Notes: generated by a model from the letters alone, not told the origin. A stretch of 64,000 nt of DNA from Geodermatophilus tzadiensis (GCF_003002915.1 NZ_PVTG01000016.1:1-64000); one strand, 5' to 3'; shown: positions 9,454-17,241, counted from the stretch's first letter. Program-made: numbers and translations.

Positions 9454-10048
9454 CAGTGCGATAGCCCTCGGTTGTCGGTCGGTCGATGCATGTGGCAGGC
9501 CGCAAGCGGCGCTGTACGAGCGGATGGTTCAGGGCGGCACCCCGGCGGACCGGGGCGTAGCAGCACCGAACGCTATCGGCAGGATCCGACGGAGCCGGGT
9601 CGCGACACCACAGGCAGAGGATGGATCGTCCGTTCTGGGCCAGGACCCCGGGGTGTCGGAGCGTCAGAGGGGCGTCGAGACGATCGTCACGTCGGCCACT
9701 CGGTTCATTAGTCACCGCTGGCGAGCCGTCCGGGCGGGAGCAGGACTCTCGCACGGCTTGGCGTGTCGGTGGTCGCGAACGGTGTTCGACGCCTTGGCTC
9801 CCTGGCGGCTCGATGCCGCCCCGCATCTCGCCCTGGGCTCAACCTCTTCGCTGACTCAAGGGCTGGCTGCCGACTGGGGGTGCATGCCGCGAGTGCCTGG
9901 GGTCTTGCGTCAGGGCGGGCTGTCCGTCCCCGCCACCAGCGTGTCGGCTCGATCACAGCGCAACGCCGCAGGGCGTTCAAGAGGCACAGGACAGGCACGG
10001 GGGACACATGAAGTTGCAGCAGTCTAGGTCCACAAGTTCCGAAACATC
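9454..10048. other. 595-bp gap, no gene supported
   Basis: Open frames exist on both strands, the longest on the plus strand at 9431-10027. They are rich in Arg, Ser and Gly without domains and overlap the start of the endonuclease gene. The promoter of the minus-strand restriction-modification operon should lie just above 9453, but I cannot place it. The stretch may be decayed sequence. Confidence 0.4.
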
Positions 10049-10216
10049 GTGGACAGCGGCGTCATTAAGGTCGAACGGCGCTCGCTTCGCGAGATCGCCG
10101 AGTTGACCGACCGCTCGTTTTCGGCCGTCCGCAACATTCTCGATAAGCACGGTGCCCGCGGGCGAGAGACTGGCGCTCCGCCTACCAGGCGGTCCGACAC
10201 ATGCCCCGAGGTCTAG
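10049..10216 (+). CDS. Small helix-turn-helix protein
   Basis: A 55-aa frame from a GTG at 10049 to a TAG at 10214-10216 encodes a single helix-turn-helix. SLREIAELTDRSFSAVRNIL has the spacing of the short actinobacterial HTH proteins often seen as xxREIAExTGRSYGxVHxLL, followed by HGARGRE. An in-frame stop lies a few codons before the GTG, so the gene cannot be much longer at its 5' end. It reads toward the NYN-domain gene that begins 89 bp downstream, and the two may form a regulator/effector pair. The recognition is by eye from the HTH pattern. No clear ribosome binding site precedes the GTG. Confidence 0.5.
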   Translation: MDSGVIKVERRSLREIAELTDRSFSAVRNILDKHGARGRETGAPPTRRSDTCPEV

Positions 10217-10305
10217 GCCCCCGGCCCATCTGGCGCCAACGTGCGCCTGGGCGCCTGGGCAGGCACTTCTCAAATAGTGTCGGTGGCCCAGTGCACCGTC
10301 CACCC

Positions 10306-10784
10306 ATGTCGACGAGGCCAGAGATGGAGCGGGCGAGGATGGCCCTTCTCTGGGACCTCGACAACGTGTCCACTCCTGTCGCGGACCTCGGCTCCCTCGC
10401 ACGAGCGCTCTGTGGCCTCGTCGAGCCCGATGCGCCACGGCTCGCATCGGTGCACTGGCGGGCATTCCGGTTGGCCGGGGACACACTGCGGGCGAACGGG
10501 ATCAGGGTGCTGTGCGGAGCCGCACCCCCCAGGGAGCCGATAGGGTGCTCCTCCGGCAAGCCCGGCGGCTGCGCAAGCGCGGGGTCGAGCGGTTCATCGT
10601 GGCCAGCAACGACAACGCATTCGCTCCTATCGCGGCCACTGCGGAGGTACACGTGGTCACTCTGACCGGTGACCTGGTGAGTGGGCGACTCCGAGCCGTG
10701 GCTCAGAGCATCACGGTCCTGGTCCGTGCAGGGGAAGGTTGGCGCATGGAACGTGAGACTCCTGGCACCATGACCGACATCTGA
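10306..10784 (+). pseudogene. NYN-domain nuclease gene interrupted by -1 frameshift
   Basis: Frame 1 from ATG 10306 encodes an N-terminal part with ALLWDLDNVSTPV, the hallmark acidic strand of NYN/PIN-like RNases (LabA/DUF88 type), up to VLCGAAP. The rest of the domain (GADRVLLRQARRLRKRGVE, then FIVASNDNAFAPIA with the second acidic site) lies in another frame that ends at 10784. The two frames meet at a run of six C at 10525-10530. One extra C, or a -1 slip, would restore a continuous protein of about 159 aa. The gene may be inactivated, wrongly sequenced, or expressed by slippage. NYN proteins are metal-dependent RNases, often found in defence or RNA-decay settings. The small HTH gene sits just upstream. 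Confidence 0.65.
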
Positions 10785-10913
10785 AAGCGGGCCGTGGCTA
10801 GCCGTTCCGTAATCGCGGAATCTCGGATCGCCAAACCTCTTCGAAAGATCGATCCGTCCAGCACCCTCAGGCTGCTAGACCCGCCGAGCAGCGTTGGCGC
10901 GGGTCGCGCGTCC

Positions 10914-11321
10914 TCACCTCCCAGTCCTGCCTGGAGGCAGTCCGCTCGCTGTCTTCTGTGCGAGGAAGGCGCTAGTGCGGTCGCAATACCGCCGGATGTT
11001 GACGGCCAAGCGGTCAGCAACCTGACGCGGCGACGCATTCTCGTGCAGGTGCCTCTGAGCCTGGCGAAGATGAGCGTCGAGGTCATACAGACCAGCCTTC
11101 AGTGCATTGATGTCGTCTTGCGTGAAGCGCACGGACGGCGCAACTCCAAGCCGATCCGCCAGGACCGCCTCGCGAAGTCTCGCCCGACGGCGGCGCTGGT
11201 GCTCTGCATTCCCAGCGCGACGCCGGGAAACCCTGCATGGATCGCAGAAGCGACGCGGGGGGACAACGCGGCCTCGCGAGCACTGTTCGCAGCGCATTGA
11301 GCCAGCCTGCACATCAGACAC
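10914..11321 (-). CDS. Small Cys-pair (putative zinc-binding) protein
   Basis: The chosen start is the GTG at 11321, preceded by AGGAGA at a good distance, giving 135 aa. A longer frame opens at 11372. The N-terminus has two cysteine pairs, CEQC and CDPC, about 16 residues apart, which fits a small zinc-binding knuckle. A strongly basic stretch (RRRRARLREA) follows, then helices. The family is not recognised. A basic zinc-knuckle protein would suit DNA or RNA binding. It is convergent with the NYN/HTH unit and divergent from the recombinase-like gene. Confidence 0.55.
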   Translation of the reverse strand: MSDVQAGSMRCEQCSRGRVVPPRRFCDPCRVSRRRAGNAEHQRRRRARLREAVLADRLGVAPSVRFTQDDINALKAGLYDLDAHLRQAQRHLHENASPRQVADRLAVNIRRYCDRTSAFLAQKTASGLPPGRTGR

Positions 11322-11608
11322 AAGAATCTCCTGGGGACGATCGGTCACCTGGCCGTCAGCATGGCCATACACACCCCAGCCGTCGGCTCTAGTTCCAAAC
11401 CTACAGGTCAGGAAGCCGTGTGGCCGTTAGAAGCGGCGAAGGGATCCACCGTTCGGGTTAATCCGGGCGTCAGCACAGTCAGCATGCGCGTCACACCTGT
11501 CTGGGCGATTTCAGACCTTTATCGGGTCCGAAACCGCACCTGGCCGACGAGAGAAAACGTCTGAGGCCAGCACCCAGAAAGAACTAGGCGTTCAACAAAT
11601 ACGAGCCG

Positions 11609-12739
11609 TTGACCGCGCCACCGACTCCGCGTCCTCAGGCCATTCCCGTGCCGCCAGTGGTTGCTGGAATCACGGGCGAGCCGATTGCCGACTCTGACAC
11701 CGAGGAAACCTGGGACGAAAGCGATGTGACCGTGCGGGGCACGCGCCGCCTCAGCCGTATTTGCTCTCCCGAGCGCGCCCGGGCCTATGTGGAGTCCTAC
11801 GCACCCGCGGACCGGCATGACGTGAGCCTCCGGGATTGGCAAGCGCTGGCACCGGTCATCCGCCCAGCCTTGGCCTCGCTCTGCGTCAGGGACAGCGCCG
11901 TGGTCCGTCAGATGCCGGTCCACCTGGATGCACTCGCGCGCATTGGCGCGTGGGTCTTGAAGGAAACGGGCGCTGTGGCTGACATCCGGGATCTTCTGAA
12001 CCCGGACACGATCAATCGTTGGGTCGTCGCTGCGCGGACGGCCCAGGAAGCCGGAAGTCTTGCCGCGTACCGGTCCCGGATTCGGCGGCTGGCTCCGCTT
12101 CTGTGGCCGGACTGCCCCTGGTCACACCAGCAGGGTCGGGTGGCGCGTCGCAAGCCGCAGCCGCCCTACACCGCCGAACAAGTTGCGCGGTTGGAGGCTG
12201 ACTGTCGTAACCAGCCTACCGAGCAGGCGCGCCACCGCGCGGAGGTCATCTTGACCCTGGGGCTCGGCGCCGGACTGGACGGACGGTGGCTCCCTGACGT
12301 TCGCCCCGATGACATCTTCAGCCTGCCAAGCGGCGAGGTCTGCGTCTGGGTGCCCGAGCCGGATCGGTACGTCCCCGTTCTCCAGAAGTTCGCGCCTCGC
12401 CTGCTCGATGTGAAGTCGCGCGTGCCGTCCGACGAATCCCTCCTGGGCGGCCCCGTTCGCACCAACAAGAACACCGTCAGCCATCTGGTCGGGCGCATCA
12501 AGCAGCCGGGCGCGCACGCGACCGATCCGCGCGCGGCACACCCCAGGCTGAACCCCACCCGTCTGCGCAACACCTGGCTGGTGCACCACTTGACGGCCGG
12601 AACGCGGCTTCCAGAGTTGCTTGCGGCGGCCGGACTCCAGGGTTTGAACAGCCTGGAGGGACTTCTTCAGCACGTCCCCGTAAGCGATGACGCATTGGCG
12701 AACATCGGCCGTGTTGCGAGGGCTCATGCCCGGCGTTAG
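11609..12739 (+). CDS. Tyrosine-recombinase-like protein without visible catalytic Tyr
   Basis: The 376-aa frame starts at a TTG (11609); an in-frame GTG near 11650 is an alternative. A helical N-terminal region resembling the core-binding domain of phage integrases covers about residues 85-180. It is followed by a region reminiscent of the catalytic domain, ending in LNPTRLRNTWLVHHLTAGTR, which matches the HxLR helix of tyrosine recombinases. The box-II His is replaced by Asn, the box-I Arg is not in its usual place, and no Tyr is found after the HxLR-like helix. The protein is therefore probably not an active recombinase alone and may act as a DNA-binding partner of the DDE protein downstream. 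Confidence 0.6.
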   Translation: MTAPPTPRPQAIPVPPVVAGITGEPIADSDTEETWDESDVTVRGTRRLSRICSPERARAYVESYAPADRHDVSLRDWQALAPVIRPALASLCVRDSAVVRQMPVHLDALARIGAWVLKETGAVADIRDLLNPDTINRWVVAARTAQEAGSLAAYRSRIRRLAPLLWPDCPWSHQQGRVARRKPQPPYTAEQVARLEADCRNQPTEQARHRAEVILTLGLGAGLDGRWLPDVRPDDIFSLPSGEVCVWVPEPDRYVPVLQKFAPRLLDVKSRVPSDESLLGGPVRTNKNTVSHLVGRIKQPGAHATDPRAAHPRLNPTRLRNTWLVHHLTAGTRLPELLAAAGLQGLNSLEGLLQHVPVSDDALANIGRVARAHARR

Positions 12740-13031
12740 TCGGCCGCCGCGGCGCCCAGGACCGCAGGGAATCTCTTTCGCCCCTGCATCGACAACCGGC
12801 GCACCGGCGCAGGCCCCCGCCTCCCCAAGTAGCACTCGGCCGCGCCGCCCGGCTGCGGTCACGGTTGCCGATCACCCTGGTCGCCGCCAGCCGTCCCGGC
12901 GGCATGTGCCGGTGCTTCCAGTGCACGGCGTGCTGTCTCTTCGCGAAGCCCGTCGGGTGGTTGGCCTCGGGGTTGCGCCCGCAGGCCGGAGGGCGAACCG
13001 CGGCCGGTACGAAATCAACCAGAAGGTGATC

Positions 13032-14714
13032 ATGGCAGCACCCACGCCGGAATCATTCGACATCGCCATGCGAATGGCGGACCGTTGCGCGGCCGTGGCA
13101 GTGATGTCAGTGGCAATGGCGTCCAGGACCGGGCGCCCAGGTGACCTGAACTACCGCGCCTTCCACGTGGCGGCGCAGATCAATGGATTGGCGCCGAACC
13201 AGCGGAACCTCATCAGCAACGTAACGAAGGTTCTTCCTGGACTCACCAACGCGCAGCGCGAACGCCTGGGCTTCATGCGGCCTGTCCGGAGCAACGGGCT
13301 GTATGACGTGGTACGCCGCTACCTCGACCGCCTCACCGCCGTCCTCGATGAGGGTGTGGTCATCCCCCACTCCCTCTCCTTCGGGTTCGGCACCTTGCTG
13401 CCGGAGACCTATCGCCGCAAGTCCGACGGGTCTGCCAACTGGGGCGTTCCGGAGGGGTACCTCGACGGCTCGGGTGCTTGCACGGAACCGCTCGTCCTCG
13501 TGCACTCGGACTGGCACCTACACGCGACCACCGTCTCGGGCATCGATCCCACGCTGCCCATCTCCGGCGCCGTAGCAGTCGATGGGACAGAGTTCGAAAC
13601 GTCTGCGCGGCTTCATGGCCCGAACAGGGATGTAGACCTCGACGGGGAGATTGAATACGACCCGGAGACGACTGGAGCAATGCGGACGCGGGGGGCTCGC
13701 CCGCTCGGCATCGGACCGGACGATCGAAAGGTCTACACCCTCGATTTCGACAGCCGCAGTGGCTACCGCACCGTGACGAACGGGCGCAGCGGCGGCAGGT
13801 ACACCGGCTACGAGGTGCATCTCGCCGTGCAGGTGCCCGCACTCCGGTGGACGAACTACGTGGACCAGGTGACGTTGGGACCGGCTGTTCCCGGATTCAT
13901 CGTCAACGCGACGATGACTCCTGCGGGAAGTCACCGCGCGAATGCCATCATTCCGGCCCTGCTCGGCAGCAAGGCAGCAGGCCAGGAACTGAAGGAAGTC
14001 ATCGCCGATCCCGGGTACAGCCTGTGCTCCATGGAGACGTACCACCTGCCCCTACGGCTGGCCGGGATCAGCGTGCTGCACAAGCCCATGACTCATCAGC
14101 GGGGCATCCGTCCCACCGTCGACGGAGCCGTTCTTTGCGATGACACGCTCTTGCATCCCGCGACGCCGAGGAACCTCCTCGCCTCCCGCTCCGCAAGGAG
14201 TGCCGGATCCGCACCGCTTCCCTACGCACCGCCTGGCAGCGACGAGGCAACCCGGCGGCAGTACGAACAGCCCTTCAACCAGCGCGCCCTATGGCGCCTG
14301 CGCCTCAACAGGACGGACTCGGACGGGACCGCATGGTTCACGTGTCCCTTCTGCGAAGGAGCGCTGTCGGCCACCAGTCTCACGGTCCACAGCGGCAGGA
14401 CGCCCGGCCCAAGGGCCGTGCCCGTCAGCGGTCACGTTGCCCACCTGAGCCGGTGCTGCAACGGCCAGATCAGGCTCGCCGCTGAAGAACTGGGCCGCTG
14501 GCAGAAGATCCCAGCCGGAACCACGGCCCACTGGAAGGCGTATCACGCGCGGCGCCAGCAGGTGGAGAACGCGAACAGCGCGCTCAAGAGCAGCATGACC
14601 CAACTCGACAAGAAGCACACGCTCGTCTTCGGGCTGTCGAAGCGGCGCACCCTCCTTGGGTTCACGCTCGCGGCCTACAACTACAACGTCGGCGCTGCAC
14701 ATCAGGCCCGGTAG
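13032..14714 (+). CDS. DDE-transposase-like protein with zinc-finger insertion
   Basis: The start chosen is ATG 13032, with AAGGTG just upstream. The frame is open back to 12687, but that part has biased composition. The 560-aa protein carries a DDE triad pattern: AVDGTEF (Asp184), IADPGYS (Asp326) and QQVENANSALK (Glu512). Between the second Asp and the Glu lies a cysteine-bearing insert (CPFC at 438-441, CC at 475-476) that looks like a zinc finger. This matches transposases with an RNase H fold, but I cannot assign an IS family. Terminal inverted repeats were not found. The upstream neighbour is the recombinase-like gene on the same strand, and the 292-bp gap between them holds no other gene. 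Confidence 0.7.
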   Translation: MAAPTPESFDIAMRMADRCAAVAVMSVAMASRTGRPGDLNYRAFHVAAQINGLAPNQRNLISNVTKVLPGLTNAQRERLGFMRPVRSNGLYDVVRRYLDRLTAVLDEGVVIPHSLSFGFGTLLPETYRRKSDGSANWGVPEGYLDGSGACTEPLVLVHSDWHLHATTVSGIDPTLPISGAVAVDGTEFETSARLHGPNRDVDLDGEIEYDPETTGAMRTRGARPLGIGPDDRKVYTLDFDSRSGYRTVTNGRSGGRYTGYEVHLAVQVPALRWTNYVDQVTLGPAVPGFIVNATMTPAGSHRANAIIPALLGSKAAGQELKEVIADPGYSLCSMETYHLPLRLAGISVLHKPMTHQRGIRPTVDGAVLCDDTLLHPATPRNLLASRSARSAGSAPLPYAPPGSDEATRRQYEQPFNQRALWRLRLNRTDSDGTAWFTCPFCEGALSATSLTVHSGRTPGPRAVPVSGHVAHLSRCCNGQIRLAAEELGRWQKIPAGTTAHWKAYHARRQQVENANSALKSSMTQLDKKHTLVFGLSKRRTLLGFTLAAYNYNVGAAHQAR

Positions 14715-14799
14715 TCATCCGGTGAGGCGAACCGGTGCCCGAGCCCACTGTGAAGGCCAACAGAGTCGCCCTCCTGCTACCGAGCCTGGCGAGTTGGCG

Positions 14800-15069
14800 T
14801 CAGGGGACGTGCGTCTCATCGAACCCAGAGCCGACAGGGTCGACGTAGAAGTCCCGCACCAGGGTGCGGGCCTTCACCTCGATCGGGTCGGAGTTGGAGC
14901 GCAGTGGGAAACGCTGGAAGTCCGCGTCGGTCGCAGCCAAGGCGGCGACACACTCCGCACAGTTCGGCGCCCCGCACGGCAGGTGCCCGTTGCGCTTGTC
15001 CCAACCCAGATACCAGTACGCCCGAGCCCTCGGGTCGCTGGGGACACGCAAGCGGAGGGACCGCGTCAT
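14800..15069 (-). CDS. Small hypothetical protein
   Basis: From ATG 15069 the frame encodes 89 aa. The frame is open up to 15168, but the extra residues are unlikely. It has a short Cys motif (CGAPNCAEC) in the middle, which may bind zinc, and a C-terminus with VRDFYVDPVGSGFDETHVP. A GAGG lies about 9 bases before the start. The family is not recognised. It is convergent with the DDE-transposase-like gene and divergent from the repeat-protein gene. Confidence 0.45.
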   Translation of the reverse strand: MTRSLRLRVPSDPRARAYWYLGWDKRNGHLPCGAPNCAECVAALAATDADFQRFPLRSNSDPIEVKARTLVRDFYVDPVGSGFDETHVP

Positions 15070-15308
15070 CTCAGTAATCCTCGAACAAACGTTCGGCCAT
15101 GTGCCGATCTTGACCCGTCCAGTTCGCGTGTGCAAGGCCGTCTCGTTGCTCCCCGCGCCGCCCCTCACCTCAGGCTCCGTGACCTAAGCAGCCTGGCGGG
15201 CGACTGCGCTAGGCAATCGCAGCGACCGTCGGGGATCCGGGACTGTCGTACCGCTGAGGAACAATCAGGCGGTGACGCGGGATTCGTAGGACGGCTCGAA
15301 GATTGTTT

Positions 15309-15365
15309 GTCGCTCCGGCTCGATCTCGCGGCTAGTAGGTAGCGGCCCTACTACACCGGAGCGAC
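15309..15365 (+). promoter_or_regulatory. Nested hairpin burying the ribosome binding site of the repeat protein
   Basis: A perfect 10-base inverted repeat (GTCGCTCCGG at 15309-15318 and CCGGAGCGAC at 15356-15365) encloses a second one (TAGTAGG at 15333-15339 and CCTACTA at 15347-15353). The downstream outer arm contains GGAG (15358-15361), the only Shine-Dalgarno-like element before the ATG at 15369. In RNA this could hide the ribosome binding site. It could also be a DNA operator. No known riboswitch class is recognised. Confidence 0.45.
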
Positions 15366-15368
15366 CCC

Positions 15369-16517
15369 ATGTCTGAAGAGAAGCCACCCGCTCACCTGCG
15401 GGGCGTGAGCCACATCGTCACGTCGTCCCAAATCAAGGCGGCGAACCGCGCGCTCAACGCCCTCCCGAAGCCGCCCGCGGTCTTCGACGTAATGCCGTCA
15501 CTGGTGCCCGCGCTCCCGAAGTTCACCGTCCCTCAGGTAGCGGAGATGCACGCCAACCTGGTCCGGAACCTGGCCCCCGCGCTCCCGAAGTTCACCGTCC
15601 CTCAGGTAGCGGAAATGCACGCCAACCTGGTCCGGAACCTGGCCCCCGCGCTCCCGAAGTTCACCGTCCCTCAGGTAGCGGAAATGCACGCCAACCTGGT
15701 CCGGAACCTGGCCCCCGCGCTCCCGAAGTTCACCGTCCCTCAGGTAGCGGAAATGCACGCCAACCTGGTCCGGAACCTGGCCCCCGCGCTGCCGAAGTTC
15801 ACCGTCTCTCAGGTAGCGGAGATGCAGGCGACCTTCCTGCGCAACCTGATCCCCAAGATCGAGATTCCTCGCGCCGCCTTCGACTTCGTGCCTCGTCTTG
15901 TCAGCGACATGCTGCCCCACTGGACGAACGTGCATGACTGGCTGTCGACGAGCCTGCGGATCTGGCGTGACTTGGCCGACGTGGGAAAGGCGTCGGCCGC
16001 CTGGGCGCGTCGGGCGCTGCGGGCCGCCCGTGCGGCTCGGGACGCGGTACTGCACGGCCGCTGGGACCTTGTGCGCGCGTTCCTTCGGGAGTGGCTCGAC
16101 TTGCGCCACCCCGAAGACGCCCACCTCCAGGCCGCTGCCGATGCTCTGCTGGACCCGGGATGGAAGCCCGATGAGGTGGACGTGTGGGCAGTCCCGGGCC
16201 TGCTCGCAGACCTGAGGAGGGAGACGGTTAGCGGGGCTCGACGCCACCGGCCGGTTTACGAGACCCAGATCAACGGACGAGCAGTAGGGCTCCTGGATCG
16301 GCCGATCGCCCGTGCCGACGGAACCGTCGGCACCGCCCTCGACCAGGTCCGGGACGAGGTGCCAGTTCCCGAGCCTGCGGACTACGGATTTCACGACGAC
16401 CGGCTCAATCGGGTCTTGGCCTTGATGACCCCGGACGAGGGCAAGGTCTGCCTGGCCCACCCCGGTCCCGGCTGCACCTGGGCCGACGCAGCGGTCATCG
16501 CGGGGTTCCCCCCCTGA
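15369..16517 (+). CDS. Tandem-repeat protein with probable +1 frameshifted C-terminus
   Basis: The 382-aa frame starts at ATG 15369. Residues 47-161 are five tandem 23-residue units (PALPKFTVPQVAEMHANLV plus RNLA). The first four are nearly identical at DNA level and the fifth has diverged. The rest is a soluble helical part with no family I know (WLDLRHPEDAHLQAAADALL, then WAVPGLLADLRRETV). The frame ends at a TGA (16515-16517) straight after seven C. In the +1 frame the text continues smoothly as PEFGETVRRKRIRVVKEVSR to a TGA at 16591-16593, adding about 25 basic residues. This extension looks like the true C-terminus. CCC-TGA is a known type of +1 slippage site, but a simple indel is equally possible. 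Confidence 0.6.
   Translation: MSEEKPPAHLRGVSHIVTSSQIKAANRALNALPKPPAVFDVMPSLVPALPKFTVPQVAEMHANLVRNLAPALPKFTVPQVAEMHANLVRNLAPALPKFTVPQVAEMHANLVRNLAPALPKFTVPQVAEMHANLVRNLAPALPKFTVSQVAEMQATFLRNLIPKIEIPRAAFDFVPRLVSDMLPHWTNVHDWLSTSLRIWRDLADVGKASAAWARRALRAARAARDAVLHGRWDLVRAFLREWLDLRHPEDAHLQAAADALLDPGWKPDEVDVWAVPGLLADLRRETVSGARRHRPVYETQINGRAVGLLDRPIARADGTVGTALDQVRDEVPVPEPADYGFHDDRLNRVLALMTPDEGKVCLAHPGPGCTWADAAVIAGFPP
15507..15851 (+). repeat. Five 69-bp in-frame tandem repeats
   Basis: Units begin at 15507, 15576, 15645, 15714 and 15783. Units 1 to 4 differ by only one or two bases, while unit 5 has several changes (SQVAEMQATFLRNLI). Near identity at third codon positions points to recent expansion or gene conversion rather than old duplication. 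Confidence 0.9.
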
Positions 16518-16624
16518 GTTTGGCGAGACGGTCCGCCGCAAGCGGATCCGCGTCGTCAAGGAGGTCTCACGGCGAGCAACTGCCCGCCGCTGAGCAGACA
16601 TCGAGAGAGATGGGAGGTGATGAG

Positions 16625-16789
16625 ATGGCCACCAACACTGGAAAGGGCTATCGCCACGGGAGCGTGACCGGGCGCAGCCAGACCAAGGCTCCCAACGGCA
16701 ACTGGGTGAAGCGCGGCTCGAACGGGCGCTTCATGGACCAGAAGACCTCGTCGGCGACGCCGTTCAAGGGCGTCCGCCGGGAGAAGTGA
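16625..16789 (+). CDS. Small conserved basic protein
   Basis: The 54-aa protein starts at ATG 16625, with a strong GGAGGTGA at 16613-16620. It reads MATNTGKGYRHGSVTGRSQT, then a Gly/Arg-rich body ending FKGVRREK. I recognise the pattern of a small protein found in many bacteria (xGxGYRxGxVxGRSQ ... FMDxK ... FKGVRKE), whose function is unknown to me. It is followed at once by a strong hairpin. It overlaps nothing and is the last intact gene of the island before the tRNA. Confidence 0.7.
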   Translation: MATNTGKGYRHGSVTGRSQTKAPNGNWVKRGSNGRFMDQKTSSATPFKGVRREK

Positions 16790-16792
16790 CGG

Positions 16793-16814
16793 CAGGTCCC
16801 CCTAGGGGGACCTG
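16793..16814 (+). terminator. Hairpin terminator after the small basic protein
   Basis: A perfect 22-base palindrome with 11-base arms (CAGGTCCCCCT and its complement) starts 3 bases after the stop codon at 16789. There is no U tract. The remaining gap to 17102 contains no intact gene, only a possible integrase relic. Confidence 0.6.
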
Positions 16815-16899
16815 ACACCTGGGCGGCGGGTTCGGAGATGAGGAAAGCACCTCCGGGCCCGCCGCTCGGTCCCTGCTTCCTATCACTCCCGTGAGGCAA

Positions 16900-16985
16900 T
16901 CACAGCCCCAACCGGGCTGATGCCGGGCCCGCCCAGCGGCTGCTGGCGTCATAGCGACGCATGGTGCTGACGCTCTTCCAGCGCC
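16900..16985 (-). pseudogene. Possible relic of a tyrosine integrase C-terminus
   Basis: A short minus-strand reading contains KSVSTMRRYDASSRWAGPA and ends at a TGA at 16900. This resembles the C-terminal Tyr box of actinobacterial integrases, usually SVxTTMRYDRR. It sits about 120 bp from the tRNA-Ser 3' end, where an integrase gene often lies. The evidence is a single short match, so this is a suggestion only. Confidence 0.2.
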
Positions 16986-17102
16986 CGGCGGCTCCTCGCG
17001 ACCTCCGGGTTCTCGACACCCCCCTCGATCCCTCCCAGCAGGGCGAGAGCGGATCGAGAGTTTCGCGTATCCAAGGCAGCGGCTTACGCGTAGCCGCCGG
17101 AG

Positions 17103-17189
17103 CGGAGGGCGTGGGATTCGAACCCACGATGGGTGTGACCCCATAGCGGTTTTCAAGACCGCCGCCATCGGCCGCTAGGCGAGCCCTCC
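17103..17189 (-). tRNA. tRNA-Ser (anticodon UGA)
   Basis: The 87-nt gene folds as a class II tRNA. The acceptor stem is GGAGGGC/GCCCTCC with discriminator G. The anticodon stem GCGGT/ACCGC encloses TGA (plus-strand TCA at 17153-17155). It has a long variable arm, a T arm with GGGTTCGAATCCC, and no encoded CCA. It reads UCA serine codons. Its 3' end faces the accessory island, making it the likely attachment site. Confidence 0.95.
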
Positions 17190-17241
17190 TGGCCGGTCGA
17201 GGCTAACCCGTCGGGCGCGCGCCGGTCGCCGTCGGCGGTGC

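Noticed and set aside
9431-10027. 198-aa plus-strand frame as a gene
   Set aside because: It overlaps the start of the endonuclease gene, has no domain or ribosome binding site, and has a composition typical of random high-GC frames.
12687-13031. N-terminal extension of the DDE-transposase-like protein
   Set aside because: It begins inside the recombinase-like gene and is rich in Pro, Arg and Ser. ATG 13032 with a nearby AAGGTG is a better start.
15507-15851. Regular direct repeats as a CRISPR array
   Set aside because: The units are contiguous, 69 bp long and in frame, with no unique spacers. They encode a protein repeat, and no cas genes are near.
15498-16601. 367-aa minus-strand frame opposite the repeat protein
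   Set aside because: It is a shadow of the repeats. The plus strand has the better start, codon use and C-terminal continuation.
16961-17146. 61-aa plus-strand frame across the tRNA
   Set aside because: It reads through the antisense of the tRNA-Ser gene and has no support as a protein.
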